A stretch of 64,000 nt of DNA from Empedobacter brevis_A (GCF_965118635.1 NZ_CBCPHV010000006.1:62001-126000); one strand, 5' to 3'; positions 43,601 through 53,004 are shown, numbered from the stretch's first letter. Translations and numbers: made by a program. The notes: generated by a model not told the origin, from the sequence alone.

Positions 43601-44959
43601 TTTTTACCAATGGCGCTTAGTAATGGTTCTGGAGCAGAAGTGCAACGTCCGTTGGCAACGGTTGTTATCGGCGGATTGATGGGCGCAACTTTTCTAACCC
43701 TTTTTGTTTTACCAATATTATATGTTATGTTCGAAAAAATTCATTTTAAAAAGAAATCAACTCATCATAAATCAATTCCAACAGCTTTCTTATTGCTTTT
43801 CGCTTGCTTTGGAACAACAGTTTATGCACAAGAACGTACAAGTTTTGATGAAGTCTTGAAATTAGCAGAAGCGAATAATCTTGAAATTAAACAAGCTGAA
43901 TTGAATACCATTTATCACGAGAAAAATGTATTTGCTAATCGCTCGCTTTCTCCTTTGGATATTTCTACAGAATTAGGACAAGTGAATTCGGGTAAATTTG
44001 ATAATAAGTTTAGTATTTCGCAATCGTTTCAATTTCCAGTGGTTTTTACTCGTCAAAAAGCGTTGAATGAACAATTTATAAATGCTTCGAAAGCAACTGA
44101 AAAGTTGACAAAGGTTGAGATAAAACAACGATTGGCTGCTTTGTATGTGAATATGCAAAATACAGAATCGCAATATGATTTATTGAAAGAAAATGAAACG
44201 ATATATGAAGCGTTTTTGAAGAAAGCGAATTTACGATTGAAGAAAGGAGAATCGAATCGTAGTGAGGTTTCAACAGCAATTATTCAGCTAAAGTCGATTC
44301 AAAATCAATTAAAATTAGTCGAAAATGAATTGGAAAATGATTCGAGACAAATTCAGTTTTTAACCAATTCTTCACTCAAAATTTATCCAACTAAAGAAGG
44401 AATAAATTGGATTGAAATTTCGTTCTTGCCGATCTCGAATACTCATCCGTTATTAAAGTTAGCAGAAGAGAATATTCAATTATCAACTTTGGAAACTGAA
44501 GTTGAAAAATCGAAAAAAATTCCCGTTTTAACGGTTGGTTATTCAAACCAAAGTTTTTCTGATTTGAATCAAAATCGTTACAATTCATTTCAAATAGGAG
44601 TCGGTTTACCTTTGTTTAATAGAGGAATTAATTCGTCTATCGAAGCGTCAAAAGTTAAAATTGATTTAGCAAAACAAGCTTATTCTTTACAACAAACAAA
44701 GTTGGAGCAAGATTTTGATATTTTGAAAAATAAAGTAAAAACCTACGAAGAAATTGTAGCTGATTTTGAGCAAAGTCAACTTCCTGCTGCTCATGATTTG
44801 CAAAAAACAATTAATCGACAATTGCTGGAAGGTGAGATTAATTTTTTGGATTGGGTGATTTTGAATAATCAAATCATCGAAGTAAAAACAAAGTTTTTAG
44901 AAGCAAAGAATTTATGTAATCAGGCTTATGCCGCAATGACTTTTTATACCGAAAATTAA
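40631..44959 (+). CDS. CzcA/CusA-type heavy-metal RND transporter fused to a TolC-like outer-membrane factor
   Basis: A 1442-residue fusion. Residues 1-1040 are a heavy-metal-efflux RND pump: the first helix near 15-30, LPIDAQPDITSNQVQI, the HME signature SLGALDFGLIVDGAVIIVEA (about residue 400) and GFIALFGIAVLNGIVLISEY. A segment at 1042-1065 resembles an internal signal peptide (STHHKSIPTAFLLLFACFGT...YAQ), followed by a TolC/CzcC-like coiled-coil domain (FDEVLKLAEANNLEIKQAEL, QIGVGLPLFNRGINSSIEAS). Together with the next gene it supplies all three parts of a tripartite efflux system. Probable ions are Co/Zn/Cd or Cu/Ag; the selectivity is not decidable. Confidence 0.93.
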   Translation: MLNKIIDFSIKNKFIVGLFSLTLLIFGIYDATKLPIDAQPDITSNQVQIITVAPSFSAEDIERLVTFPIEQANSNIGGITEIRSFSRFGLSLVTIVFDDNTDVYWARQQVSERLIQVQNEIPDGIGEPQLGPISTGLGEIYQYVVRPAEGYEDQYDEIELRTIQDWIVRRQLLGVPGVADVSSFGGKLKQYEIAIDPQRLQSFNLTINDLFDALSENNQNTGGAYIEKGPTSLFIRSEGLIGKTEDIENILVKRSQSATPILLKDVADVKIGFATRYGAMTYNDTGEVSGAIVMMLKGANSNEVVKNVQERIEEIKKTLPEGVVIEPFLDRKKMVDNTIHTVETNLLEGALIVVFVLVLFLGNLRAGFIVASVIPLALLFAIIMMNIFGVGGNLMSLGALDFGLIVDGAVIIVEAAMHQLAHHKKFGLKNKLTQTEMDQTVGTSAKKMVNSAVFGQIIILIVYLPIFTLQGIEGKMFKPMAQTVAFALIGAFILSLTYVPMMTSLFLSKNKKVKPNLSDRVMAKVEVFHQKYLIKALKVRSIILAVVLALFLVAVFVMSRLGGEFIPALEEGDFAVEARILPGSNITTTIEYTNKAAKILKERFPEVEMVVTKIGSGEIPTEPMPMDAGDMIIVLKPKKEWTSAKTFPELSDKMSQALEEIPGLSTGFQFPVQMRFNELMTGARQDVVVKIFGENLDSLATNAEKLGKIINSVKGAQDLYIEPINGVPQVVIEFDRALLGQYGLSIDEANRIINMAFAGQSTGMVFEGEKRFDLVVRLAQDKRENIEDIRNLLIPTASGIQIPLNQLAKVEYKNTPNQIQREDAKRRIVVGFNVKGRDIESVVEELQQKVDAQIKLPTGYYTTYGGAFENLNHAKARLGIAVPVALVLIFVLLFFAFKSIKESLLIYTAIPLSSIGGILFLAARDMPFSISAGVGFIALFGIAVLNGIVLISEYNRLREQGIKNTTRIVIMGTRTRLRPVLMTAAVASLGFLPMALSNGSGAEVQRPLATVVIGGLMGATFLTLFVLPILYVMFEKIHFKKKSTHHKSIPTAFLLLFACFGTTVYAQERTSFDEVLKLAEANNLEIKQAELNTIYHEKNVFANRSLSPLDISTELGQVNSGKFDNKFSISQSFQFPVVFTRQKALNEQFINASKATEKLTKVEIKQRLAALYVNMQNTESQYDLLKENETIYEAFLKKANLRLKKGESNRSEVSTAIIQLKSIQNQLKLVENELENDSRQIQFLTNSSLKIYPTKEGINWIEISFLPISNTHPLLKLAEENIQLSTLETEVEKSKKIPVLTVGYSNQSFSDLNQNRYNSFQIGVGLPLFNRGINSSIEASKVKIDLAKQAYSLQQTKLEQDFDILKNKVKTYEEIVADFEQSQLPAAHDLQKTINRQLLEGEINFLDWVILNNQIIEVKTKFLEAKNLCNQAYAAMTFYTEN

Positions 44960-44960
44960 T

Positions 44961-46097
44961 ATGAAAAAATATATCTTAATGCTTTGTACTTCTCTTGTTG
45001 TGATGAGTTGTAACAAAGAAGAAACAAAAAATGAAGTTGCACAAGAAACAACGGTTTCTACATCTATATTAAAATTGACAGATGCTCAATTGAAAAATTT
45101 TGTACTTGATACAGCTTCCTTACAGCATCAGAATTTACCAGCTACTATTCGTCTAAATGCGAGAACAGCTGTAACTCCAGAAAATACAATTTCGATAACG
45201 AATGCTTTTGGAGGTTATGTAAAACGAATTGCATTAATCCCCGGAAATTATGTGAACAAAGGACAAGTTTTGGTTGTTTTGGAAGATCCACAATATATCC
45301 AAATGCAAGAAGATTATTTAACAACAAAAGCATTGTTGGAGCAGGCGAGCGCCGATTATGTTCGTCAAAAAGATTTGAATGCTGAGCAAGCAGCAAGCGA
45401 TAAAGTAATGCAACAAGCAAAGGCAACTCGTCAATCGCTAATGGTGAAGAAAAGTTCGTTGGAGCAAAAACTTAGGTTAATGAATATTAATCCTTCTTCC
45501 GTTTCTTTGAGTAATATCAAACGTACAATCAATGTTTATGCGCCGATAAGTGGAATGGTTAGTCAGGTTTATGCCAATACAGGGCAATATGTTTCTCCTG
45601 CAGATGCGATGTTAGAAATTATCAATCCTGATCGTTCTTTGTTAAATATCAAAGTATTTGAAAAAGATTTGAGTAGCATTCAGCTTGGTCAATTCCTAAA
45701 AGCGTATACGAATGCTAAACCAGATCAGAAATTGGATGCACAGATTACGTCTATTTCAAATCAAGTGAATGAAGATGGAACAGTAGATGTTTTTGCTCGA
45801 ATTACAAATGCAAACGGAACTCGATTAACAGCGAATATGTATTTTAATATCGAATTGCAAGTGAATTCTCTTAATGCAAATGTTCTGCCAGAGGAAGCTG
45901 TCGTTCAGTTCGAAGGAAAAGATTATGTATTCGAAAGACAAAATAAAAATCAATTCCGTTTGGTTCCAGTTGAAATAGGAATAGCCGCCAATAAAAAGAT
46001 TGAAATAAAATCTCCTCAAAATACAGGGAAAATTTATGTATCGAAAGGCGCTTATAATCTTTTGACAGCTATGAAAAATAGTGGTGAAGAAGAATAA
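44961..46097 (+). CDS. RND periplasmic adaptor lipoprotein (CzcB/CusB-like)
   Basis: The membrane-fusion protein of the efflux system: 378 residues, lipoprotein signal MKKYILMLCTSLVVMSCNKE with lipobox M-S-C. Barrel-sandwich halves (FGGYVKRIALIPGNYVNKGQ; NVYAPISGMVSQVYANTGQY) flank a coiled hairpin (QASADYVRQKDLNAEQAASD), followed by a beta barrel and membrane-proximal domain. No N-terminal metal-binding extension is present. Its ATG follows the fused pump gene by one base, so expression is coupled. Confidence 0.93.
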   Translation: MKKYILMLCTSLVVMSCNKEETKNEVAQETTVSTSILKLTDAQLKNFVLDTASLQHQNLPATIRLNARTAVTPENTISITNAFGGYVKRIALIPGNYVNKGQVLVVLEDPQYIQMQEDYLTTKALLEQASADYVRQKDLNAEQAASDKVMQQAKATRQSLMVKKSSLEQKLRLMNINPSSVSLSNIKRTINVYAPISGMVSQVYANTGQYVSPADAMLEIINPDRSLLNIKVFEKDLSSIQLGQFLKAYTNAKPDQKLDAQITSISNQVNEDGTVDVFARITNANGTRLTANMYFNIELQVNSLNANVLPEEAVVQFEGKDYVFERQNKNQFRLVPVEIGIAANKKIEIKSPQNTGKIYVSKGAYNLLTAMKNSGEEE

Positions 46098-46203
46098 ATA
46101 GCAATAATAAAGTAGATGATATACGAGATGTTTTTAATTTGTTTGTTAATGATTAAGATTGTTGGAATAATAAGTTTTGTATTCACTTGGAATCATCTAC
46201 TTT

Positions 46204-46240
46204 CTTTCTCAAGGGGATAATATTCCCCTTTTAGAGAAAG
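46204..46240. terminator. hairpin after the metal-efflux operon
   Basis: CTTTCTC-AAGGGGA pairs with TCCCCTT-GAGAAAG around TAATAT, with a short bulge. There is no T-run, so termination is probable but not sure. Confidence 0.5.
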
Positions 46241-46278
46241 ATGAAAGAAGATGAAAACTAATTTAAAGTTTTTAATAG

Positions 46279-47700
46279 TTAGGATTTAGTGATTGTTTGA
46301 TCTTTCGTTTTTGAAAATAATTTGTTGATAATATAGCCTACACAGATTAATAAAATAATAGATACCAAAGTTGCATAGCCATAAGCTCCTGATAATTGAT
46401 TAAAGTTTAAAAATGATTGTTTGTTGTGATTGAAATATAAACCAACTATAAATGCAATTCCTAGACAAATGGCTATTTGTTGTACTGTAAGATATAAAGC
46501 AGAACCAATTCCTATTAATGATTTGTTCAAATCACGAAGTGCTAATGTCATTAAGGATGGAAGAACGGTTCCGCATCCTATTCCGTAGAAGAAAAATACC
46601 AGATGTACTTCTGTAACTGTGATATGAACTTGGTTGAACATATAAATATGTGCTACAAGACCAAATACCATAAAGGTTAAACCAACTAAAATAATCCATC
46701 GTCCCATTTTATCAACCCAACGACTTACGATAAGACTTGCTATTACATAACCAATTCCTTGGTATACAAATGCGATTCCTGTCATGGTTGGCGTAAAATC
46801 GCGGATATTCTGTAAGTAATTGGAATTGATAATAAAATATGCATCTTGCACCATATAATAAGCCAATGCAGCTAATAATCCCAAATTATAAATACGATTG
46901 TTGAACAGAGAAAAATCTATAAGAGAAGGCAAGTGTTTTTGAAAACGTTTTTTTTGTATTTGGATAAATGCTATTCCTATTAAAAGTGATAAGATGACTA
47001 AACAAAGTGTCCACCATGGCCAGTTTAGTTCTGGTCCTACGATTAATGGATAGATAATCAAGATAAGTAGAATAAATAATTGAATCATTTCTTTTCCAAA
47101 AACCTTTTCTTTGATGAGGTTTTTATCTTTCGAAATCAAAAAAGCTGTTGCTGCAATCGCCATTAAACCTATCGGAATATTAACCAAAAATATCAAACGC
47201 CAACTTTCTTCAATCCAATTCAAATCGGGTAAAATACCACCTAAAAATTGCCCTAAAACAGAAGCTATTCCCGCTATACTTCCATACATTCCAAGAGCAA
47301 TTGTTCTTTTTTGTTGATTCTCGAAAAGCATTGTAATTAACGAGATTCCTTGTGGAACCATCAAGCCAGAACTTATTCCTTGTAATAATCGTCCACCTAG
47401 AAGTAAATAGAAATTACTCGATATTCCACAGACAAATGACGAAAAGGTAAAACCAATCATTCCGATGAGGTATAGTTTTTTTCGCCCAAAGGAAGTTCCC
47501 ATTTTTCCTGCATTGATGAGTAAACTCGCATAACCGATGATATATAAAATAATGATCCATTGTGTTTTGCTGTTTGATAAATGTAAACTCTTCTGAATAC
47601 TTGGTAAAGAAACATTGATAATAAAAAGATCTAATACAAATAAAAAAATACCAATGGATAGGATAAATATTTTGAAAATTTCGTTTAGTTTTAATGTCAT
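46279..47700 (-). CDS. MFS multidrug transporter, EmrB/QacA (DHA2) type
   Basis: A 473-residue drug/proton antiporter with about 14 hydrophobic helices. Family features are NVSLPSIQKSLHLSNSKTQW (helix 1 to loop), GTSFGRKKLYLIGMIGFTFS (motif A), LLGGRLLQGISSGLMVPQGI and SIAGIASVLGQFLGGILPDL (motif C). It lies 120 bp from a divergent HxlR regulator that probably represses it. The substrate is unknown; quinones, dyes or antibiotics are typical. Confidence 0.92.
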   Translation of the reverse strand: MTLKLNEIFKIFILSIGIFLFVLDLFIINVSLPSIQKSLHLSNSKTQWIIILYIIGYASLLINAGKMGTSFGRKKLYLIGMIGFTFSSFVCGISSNFYLLLGGRLLQGISSGLMVPQGISLITMLFENQQKRTIALGMYGSIAGIASVLGQFLGGILPDLNWIEESWRLIFLVNIPIGLMAIAATAFLISKDKNLIKEKVFGKEMIQLFILLILIIYPLIVGPELNWPWWTLCLVILSLLIGIAFIQIQKKRFQKHLPSLIDFSLFNNRIYNLGLLAALAYYMVQDAYFIINSNYLQNIRDFTPTMTGIAFVYQGIGYVIASLIVSRWVDKMGRWIILVGLTFMVFGLVAHIYMFNQVHITVTEVHLVFFFYGIGCGTVLPSLMTLALRDLNKSLIGIGSALYLTVQQIAICLGIAFIVGLYFNHNKQSFLNFNQLSGAYGYATLVSIILLICVGYIINKLFSKTKDQTITKS

Positions 47701-47770
47701 TATTTACTTTTTTTGTTGATTGAATTGGTTAAATTTAATGTTGTATTTTCAATAAATCAAGTAGTTACAA

Positions 47771-47799
47771 ATACTGTACTTAGTATCTTTTTTTGTACT
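47771..47799. promoter_or_regulatory. candidate HxlR operator
   Basis: ATACT-GTACTT-AGTAT is a short inverted repeat, and TGTACT recurs 19 bp downstream (47775, 47794). It lies in the divergent MFS/hxlR gap, 22 bp before the HxlR start. Confidence 0.4.
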
Positions 47800-47820
47800 A
47801 ATATTCGTTATGAAGACATT

Positions 47821-48168
47821 ATGGAAGAAAAAAAAATAAAAAAATATAGTTGTTGTTGTGATACAAATGGAATCTTTAAAATAATTGGAGGAAAATGGAA
47901 AGCGCTTATTATAAAAGCGATTTCTACTGATTGTTCAAAACGTTTTGGCGAATTGCGCCGTGAGATGGAAAATATGGCACAAACAACTTTAACAATTCAA
48001 TTACGAGAATTAGAACGCGATGGAATCATTTGTCGAAAAACATATGCTGAAAGTCCACCACGTGTAGAATATAAATTGAGTGAATTAGGTAAAACATTAC
48101 TTCCTATTCTCGATTTATTAGACGATTGGTGGATAGATTATATCCATACCAGAAATGAGGAGCATTAG
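47821..48168 (+). CDS. HxlR-family winged-helix regulator
   Basis: A 115-residue regulator from the ATG at 47821; an upstream frame from 47713 is longer than the family. The HxlR core is visible: GIFKIIGGKWKALIIKAIST, KRFGELRREMENMAQTTLTI, QLRELERDGIICRKTYAESP and PRVEYKLSELGKTLLPILDL. Three consecutive cysteines at residues 11-13 (YSCCCD) precede the HTH, the place where thiol-sensing HxlR proteins such as YodB and HypR hold their reactive Cys. It is divergent from the MFS exporter. Redox or quinone sensing is likely. Confidence 0.92.
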   Translation: MEEKKIKKYSCCCDTNGIFKIIGGKWKALIIKAISTDCSKRFGELRREMENMAQTTLTIQLRELERDGIICRKTYAESPPRVEYKLSELGKTLLPILDLLDDWWIDYIHTRNEEH

Positions 48169-48376
48169 GTGATGAAATGTCATTTTATCATTTTTATATA
48201 ATGGGATAGGACATTTTGTTTGATAAGATATAATAAATAACTATTTAATTTATATTATTTATAAGATAAATTTATCGATTGATAAAACAATTTGATTTTT
48301 AATTGATGCTACAAATGATTATATTTATGATATTTACAAAAGGATAGTGAAATATAAAATATAAAAAATTAGTAAT

Positions 48377-50596
48377 ATGGAAAATCAAGGAGGAGACATT
48401 TCTAAATGTCCTTTTCATAATGGAACAATGACTAAACCAGTTGCAGGAGAAGGAACACAAAATCAAGATTGGTGGCCAAACCAATTAAAAGTGGATATCT
48501 TACGCCAGCACTCAAATAAATCGAACCCAATGGGTGAAGATTTTAATTATGCAGAAGAATTCAAAACATTAGATTTAGAAGCTGTAAAAGCAGATTTAAA
48601 GGCTTTGATGACAGATTCTCAAGATTGGTGGCCTGCAGATTTTGGACATTACGGACCATTTTTCATTCGTATGGCATGGCATAGTGCTGGTACTTATCGT
48701 GTACAAGATGGTCGCGGTGGAGGAGGAGAAGGGCAACAACGTTTTGCACCACTTAACTCTTGGCCAGACAATGCATCGTTGGATAAGGCTCGTCGCTTAA
48801 TTTGGCCAATCAAACAAAAATATGGGCGTAAAATTTCTTGGGCCGATTTAATTATTTTAACAGGAAATGTTGCTTTAGAATCTATGGGATTCAAAACACT
48901 AGGTTTTGCCGGTGGTCGTGCTGATGTTTGGGAACCAGACATGGACGTTTATTGGGGATCTGAAAAAATATGGTTAGAAGAAAGTGATGGTCCAAATAGC
49001 CGTTATACAGGTGATAGAGATTTAGAAAATCCTTTGGCTGCGGTACAAATGGGATTGATATATGTAAACCCAGAAGGACCAGATGGAAATCCAGATCCAT
49101 TAGCTTCAGCAAGAGATATTCGTGATACATTTTCTCGAATGGCGATGAATGATGAAGAGACATTGGCTTTAATTGCTGGAGGACATACTTTTGGGAAAAC
49201 ACATGGAGCTGCTCCTGCAGATCATGTGGGACCAGAACCAGAAGCTGCAGGTTTAGAATTGCAAGGATTAGGTTGGAAAAACTCATATGGAACAGGAAAC
49301 GGAGCAGATACTATTACATCAGGACTTGAAGTAACTTGGTCAAGTAAACCAACAGAATGGTCAAATTTATTTTTAAGCTATTTATTTGGATTTGAATGGG
49401 AATTATCAAAATCTCCTGCAGGAGCTCATCAATGGGTTGCGAAAGATGTTGGAGAAATTATTCCACATGCACATGATGCTTCAAAAAAATTGAGACCAAC
49501 AATGTTAACTTCGGATATTGCATTGAGAATGGATCCTGTTTATGAAAAAATAGGACGTCGATTCTTAGATAATCCAGAAGAATTTGAAGATGCCTTCCGT
49601 AAAGCGTGGTTCAAACTAACACACCGTGATATGGGACCACATTCTCGTTATTTAGGTCCAGATGTACCGAAAGAAGTATTTATTTGGCAAGATCCGATTC
49701 CAGCAATCACTTACGAATTAGTTGATGAAAATGATATTGCTGATTTGAAATCTAAAATTTTAACATCAGGATTGAGTATTTCTGAATTAGTTTCAACAGC
49801 TTGGGCTTCGGCTTCATCATTCCGTGGATCAGACAAGCGTGGAGGAGCAAATGGTGCACGTATACGTTTAGAACCAATGAAAAATTGGGAATGTAATAAT
49901 CCAATTCAATTGAATAAAGTTTTAACAACTTTAGAAAAAATTCAAGAAGAATTCAACTTATCTAATTCATCAAAACAAGTTTCTATTGCAGATTTAATTG
50001 TTTTAGGAGGAAATGCAGCGATTGAAAAAGCAGCAGAAGAGGCTGGATTTACGATTTCTGTTCCATTTGCTGCGGGACGTGGAGATGCTACGCAAGAAGA
50101 AACTGATGTAGAATCTGTTGCATACTTAGAGCCAATTGCTGATGGTGTTAGAAATTACCGTAAAAATGTAAGAAGAAATGTACCTACAGAAGAATTCGTA
50201 ATCGATAAAGCTCAATTGTTGACATTGACAGCACCAGAATTAACTGTTTTAGTTGGAGGAATGCGTGCGTTGAATGCAAATTATGATGGTTCTAAACATG
50301 GTATTTTTACAGATCGTCCAGGTCAGTTGACAAATGATTTCTTTGTAAATTTATTGGATATGGGAATAGTTTGGAAAGCAACAGATGAAACAAAAGAACT
50401 TTACATGGGATCTGATCGTAAAACTGGCGCTCCAAAATGGACAGGAACTCGTGCCGATTTAGTATTCGGTTCTAATTCAGAATTGCGTGCTGTAGCTGAA
50501 GTTTATGCAACAGCAGATTCACAAGAAAAATTTGTACATGATTTTGTTAAAGCTTGGAACAAAGTGATGAATGCAGACCGTTTTGATTTGAAATAA
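48377..50596 (+). CDS. katG: catalase-peroxidase
   Basis: A bifunctional haem enzyme of 739 residues that removes hydrogen peroxide. The distal site is Arg98, Trp101 and His102 (RMAWHSAGTYR), the cross-linked Met-Tyr-Trp adduct is Trp101, Tyr229 (GLIYVNPEGP) and Met255, and the proximal haem ligand is His270 (GGHTFGKTHGA). The duplicated C-terminal domain follows from about residue 430. The product has no signal peptide and should be cytosolic. It is transcribed alone, 208 bp after hxlR, with a strong terminator shared with the convergent tamL. Confidence 0.97.
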   Translation: MENQGGDISKCPFHNGTMTKPVAGEGTQNQDWWPNQLKVDILRQHSNKSNPMGEDFNYAEEFKTLDLEAVKADLKALMTDSQDWWPADFGHYGPFFIRMAWHSAGTYRVQDGRGGGGEGQQRFAPLNSWPDNASLDKARRLIWPIKQKYGRKISWADLIILTGNVALESMGFKTLGFAGGRADVWEPDMDVYWGSEKIWLEESDGPNSRYTGDRDLENPLAAVQMGLIYVNPEGPDGNPDPLASARDIRDTFSRMAMNDEETLALIAGGHTFGKTHGAAPADHVGPEPEAAGLELQGLGWKNSYGTGNGADTITSGLEVTWSSKPTEWSNLFLSYLFGFEWELSKSPAGAHQWVAKDVGEIIPHAHDASKKLRPTMLTSDIALRMDPVYEKIGRRFLDNPEEFEDAFRKAWFKLTHRDMGPHSRYLGPDVPKEVFIWQDPIPAITYELVDENDIADLKSKILTSGLSISELVSTAWASASSFRGSDKRGGANGARIRLEPMKNWECNNPIQLNKVLTTLEKIQEEFNLSNSSKQVSIADLIVLGGNAAIEKAAEEAGFTISVPFAAGRGDATQEETDVESVAYLEPIADGVRNYRKNVRRNVPTEEFVIDKAQLLTLTAPELTVLVGGMRALNANYDGSKHGIFTDRPGQLTNDFFVNLLDMGIVWKATDETKELYMGSDRKTGAPKWTGTRADLVFGSNSELRAVAEVYATADSQEKFVHDFVKAWNKVMNADRFDLK

Positions 50597-50612
50597 ATCA
50601 TTAGAATTATTA

Positions 50613-50646
50613 TAAAAAAAGAGCGTCATTTGACGCTCTTTTTTTA
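50613..50646. terminator. bidirectional terminator between katG and tamL
   Basis: AAAAAAAGAGCGTCA pairs with TGACGCTCTTTTTTT around a two-base TT centre. Confidence 0.92.
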
Positions 50647-50655
50647 TAATAAAAT

Positions 50656-53004
50656 TTAGAATGGATAACCAATAGCGATGTTTAAAATCAAATTATCTTT
50701 TCGCCATTCTTTATCACTAAAATCGATTTTATTAAATGTCCAACGGTCGTTTTTTTCATAATAAGGAATGCGTAAAGGAGTAGCTAAGTCTAATCTTAAA
50801 ATTAGGATATTAAAATCAAGACGAAGCCCTAAACCTGCTCCAACAGCAATTTCACTCATGAAATCTTTTGAGAATTTAGATCCTGGACGTGTTTCATCTT
50901 CATTAATTAACCAAATGTTTCCTGCATCAACAAACAAAGCTAGATTAAAAAAACTGAATATATTTTGTCTAAATTCAGCATTTAGTTCAAGCTTAATATC
51001 TCCTGATTGATCAAAAAAGAAATTCGAATTTTGATTGTGAGGATCATAACTTCCTGGTCCTAATGTACGCGCTCTAAATGCACGAATACTATTACTTCCT
51101 CCAACAAAAAACTGTTTGGAATAAGGAACAAATTCAGAGTTTCCATAGGGATATGCTATTCCGCCAATAAAGCGTGTTGCAATGGATGATTTCTCTGAAA
51201 ATTTATGATAAAAACGGAAGTCGTGTTCCATTTTTGCATATTGACTGAAAGGTATGTTGAAGATTTCTTTTTGTTTGTCTTTTTTTGCATTTGCTCCAGT
51301 AATTAATCCTGTTAAATTTCCTGCCAAATCTACTAAACCACGGTAATAAAACGTACTTTTTAATGGTAACATGGTTGTGGTGTAGGTATAAGAATATTGC
51401 GGTCCAAAAATTAATTGTTTGTCTACCACACGTTTTAAACTAGGGTTAATAATATTTCCGATCGAATCGTAAATTTTACCATTGTATTCATTTGTCACAT
51501 TCTCAGGAAAGACTAAAGTGGCATTAAAAACTTTTAGATTATGTTCTTTCTGCGCATTTTCTTTCCATGCATAACCAAAAGAAGTATTGAAATTGTGTAA
51601 AGTATATAATCTAGATCTGTTCTGATATTCGTATCCAATCTCAATATTGGTTCTTGGAACAAAAGCACTTGACGAATGAAATTTGAAAGGTGCAACGATT
51701 CTCGGAATTGAAAGTTGAGTGTTGAAACCTGCTCTGAAAATATTATTGGCATCTTTTTGTCCGCCTAATTGCATATCTAGCGCGCCATATAAAGCCATTT
51801 TAAGCTGTTCTGCACCTTTGAAAATATTACGATGTGTCCAGTTTAAATTTAATTCACCACCACCATAATTTGCAGAATTTGTTCGTCCTAAAACTTCTAA
51901 TCGTAAAGATTGAAATTCGCGTGGAGTTAAAGTATAATAAACATCAAATTTATGGTTGATAGAATCTGAAATAATGAAATCATTTTTCACGAATTTGAAA
52001 ACGCCCATATTGATTAATCGATTCAATGTTAAATTATGGTTCGCTCGGTTGTAAATATCTCCAGTTTTGAAATACAAAGCGCGATCAAAAACTTTTGGTT
52101 TAAAAGTCTTTTTAGAATCTACCATGTAAAATCCATTTTGCTCATATTTTGCTAGAGAATCATTCTCCATTGGCATTTTATATAATCCTCTTCGTTCTTC
52201 TCGAATGTTATAATCTGGAAAAACAATCACCTTATCTATGCTATATTGTTGCTTGGCTAGTTCGGGTGTTTTGTCTTTTAGTTTTACAAAAAGTTCTACA
52301 TCTTGTTTCTTTGTAACTGTACTATCTGCTTGCACAATAATGTTGTCAGGATGAAAGAAATAATATCCATTTTCTTTTAATCGTGCATCAATTCGTTCAC
52401 GTTCTGCTTTTATAACATCTAAATCGAAAGGTTTTTTGTCTTTTAATAAAGTCTTTGCGGCTGTTTTAGTAATTTCTTTGTTAATAGCTAAAGTTGTATC
52501 CTTAGGGAAATTAACATGATTAATGTAATAGCGTTTTTGCGGTTGTAAAACATAATTTACTTCCACTTTTTTATCATGATCAATTGTATCTCCTTGCGCT
52601 TTAGCATTGAAATAACCTTTGTTTTCGGAATAATTAACCATAATTTTTTTATTGAATTCGATGTCCACATCACTCAATAAAACAGGTTTTTGTCCAACTT
52701 TATATTTTAACCAATATTTTAGTCCTTTTTGTTTTTTAGGTTCGCTCGTTATATTGTAAATATACAAACGAGGACGAAGTCCTAAAAAGCTTGAGTTTGG
52801 TTTTGGAATAATATTTTTTTCGAGTTCACTTTTTAATTCAGCTTTATCAGTTTTGTTTAATGAATCACCTTCAATAGTTAATTTTGAACCTGTGTAAAGC
52901 ATTTCGCCCTCTTTTAGAAAACGTGTGTTACTACAAGAATAAACACCTAATAAAGTACCTGAACAAATAATAATTTTTATATAGCTTAGGATTGATTTTT
53001 TCAT
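50656..53004 (-). CDS. tamL: outer-membrane assembly lipoprotein TamL (Omp85 superfamily)
   Basis: A 782-residue lipoprotein: signal ILSYIKIIICSGTLLGVYSC with Cys in a lipobox. Residues about 30-330 hold POTRA-like domains (KKVEVNYVLQPQKRYYINHV) and the C-terminal 400 a 16-strand-type barrel (GGGELNLNWTHRNIFKGAEQ, FFVGGSNSIRAFRARTLGPG). It ends with an aromatic residue (IAIGYPF), as Omp85 barrels do. In Bacteroidota TamL replaces TamA and works with TamB in outer-membrane assembly or lipid traffic. It overlaps the tamB stop codon by 4 bp (ATGA). Confidence 0.9.
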   Translation of the reverse strand: MKKSILSYIKIIICSGTLLGVYSCSNTRFLKEGEMLYTGSKLTIEGDSLNKTDKAELKSELEKNIIPKPNSSFLGLRPRLYIYNITSEPKKQKGLKYWLKYKVGQKPVLLSDVDIEFNKKIMVNYSENKGYFNAKAQGDTIDHDKKVEVNYVLQPQKRYYINHVNFPKDTTLAINKEITKTAAKTLLKDKKPFDLDVIKAERERIDARLKENGYYFFHPDNIIVQADSTVTKKQDVELFVKLKDKTPELAKQQYSIDKVIVFPDYNIREERRGLYKMPMENDSLAKYEQNGFYMVDSKKTFKPKVFDRALYFKTGDIYNRANHNLTLNRLINMGVFKFVKNDFIISDSINHKFDVYYTLTPREFQSLRLEVLGRTNSANYGGGELNLNWTHRNIFKGAEQLKMALYGALDMQLGGQKDANNIFRAGFNTQLSIPRIVAPFKFHSSSAFVPRTNIEIGYEYQNRSRLYTLHNFNTSFGYAWKENAQKEHNLKVFNATLVFPENVTNEYNGKIYDSIGNIINPSLKRVVDKQLIFGPQYSYTYTTTMLPLKSTFYYRGLVDLAGNLTGLITGANAKKDKQKEIFNIPFSQYAKMEHDFRFYHKFSEKSSIATRFIGGIAYPYGNSEFVPYSKQFFVGGSNSIRAFRARTLGPGSYDPHNQNSNFFFDQSGDIKLELNAEFRQNIFSFFNLALFVDAGNIWLINEDETRPGSKFSKDFMSEIAVGAGLGLRLDFNILILRLDLATPLRIPYYEKNDRWTFNKIDFSDKEWRKDNLILNIAIGYPF

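Noticed and set aside
47821..48168. HxlR gene as the regulator of hxlAB
   Set aside because: It lies 41 kb away, divergent from an MFS exporter; the family name alone is not evidence, and an AraC gene is embedded in the hxl block.
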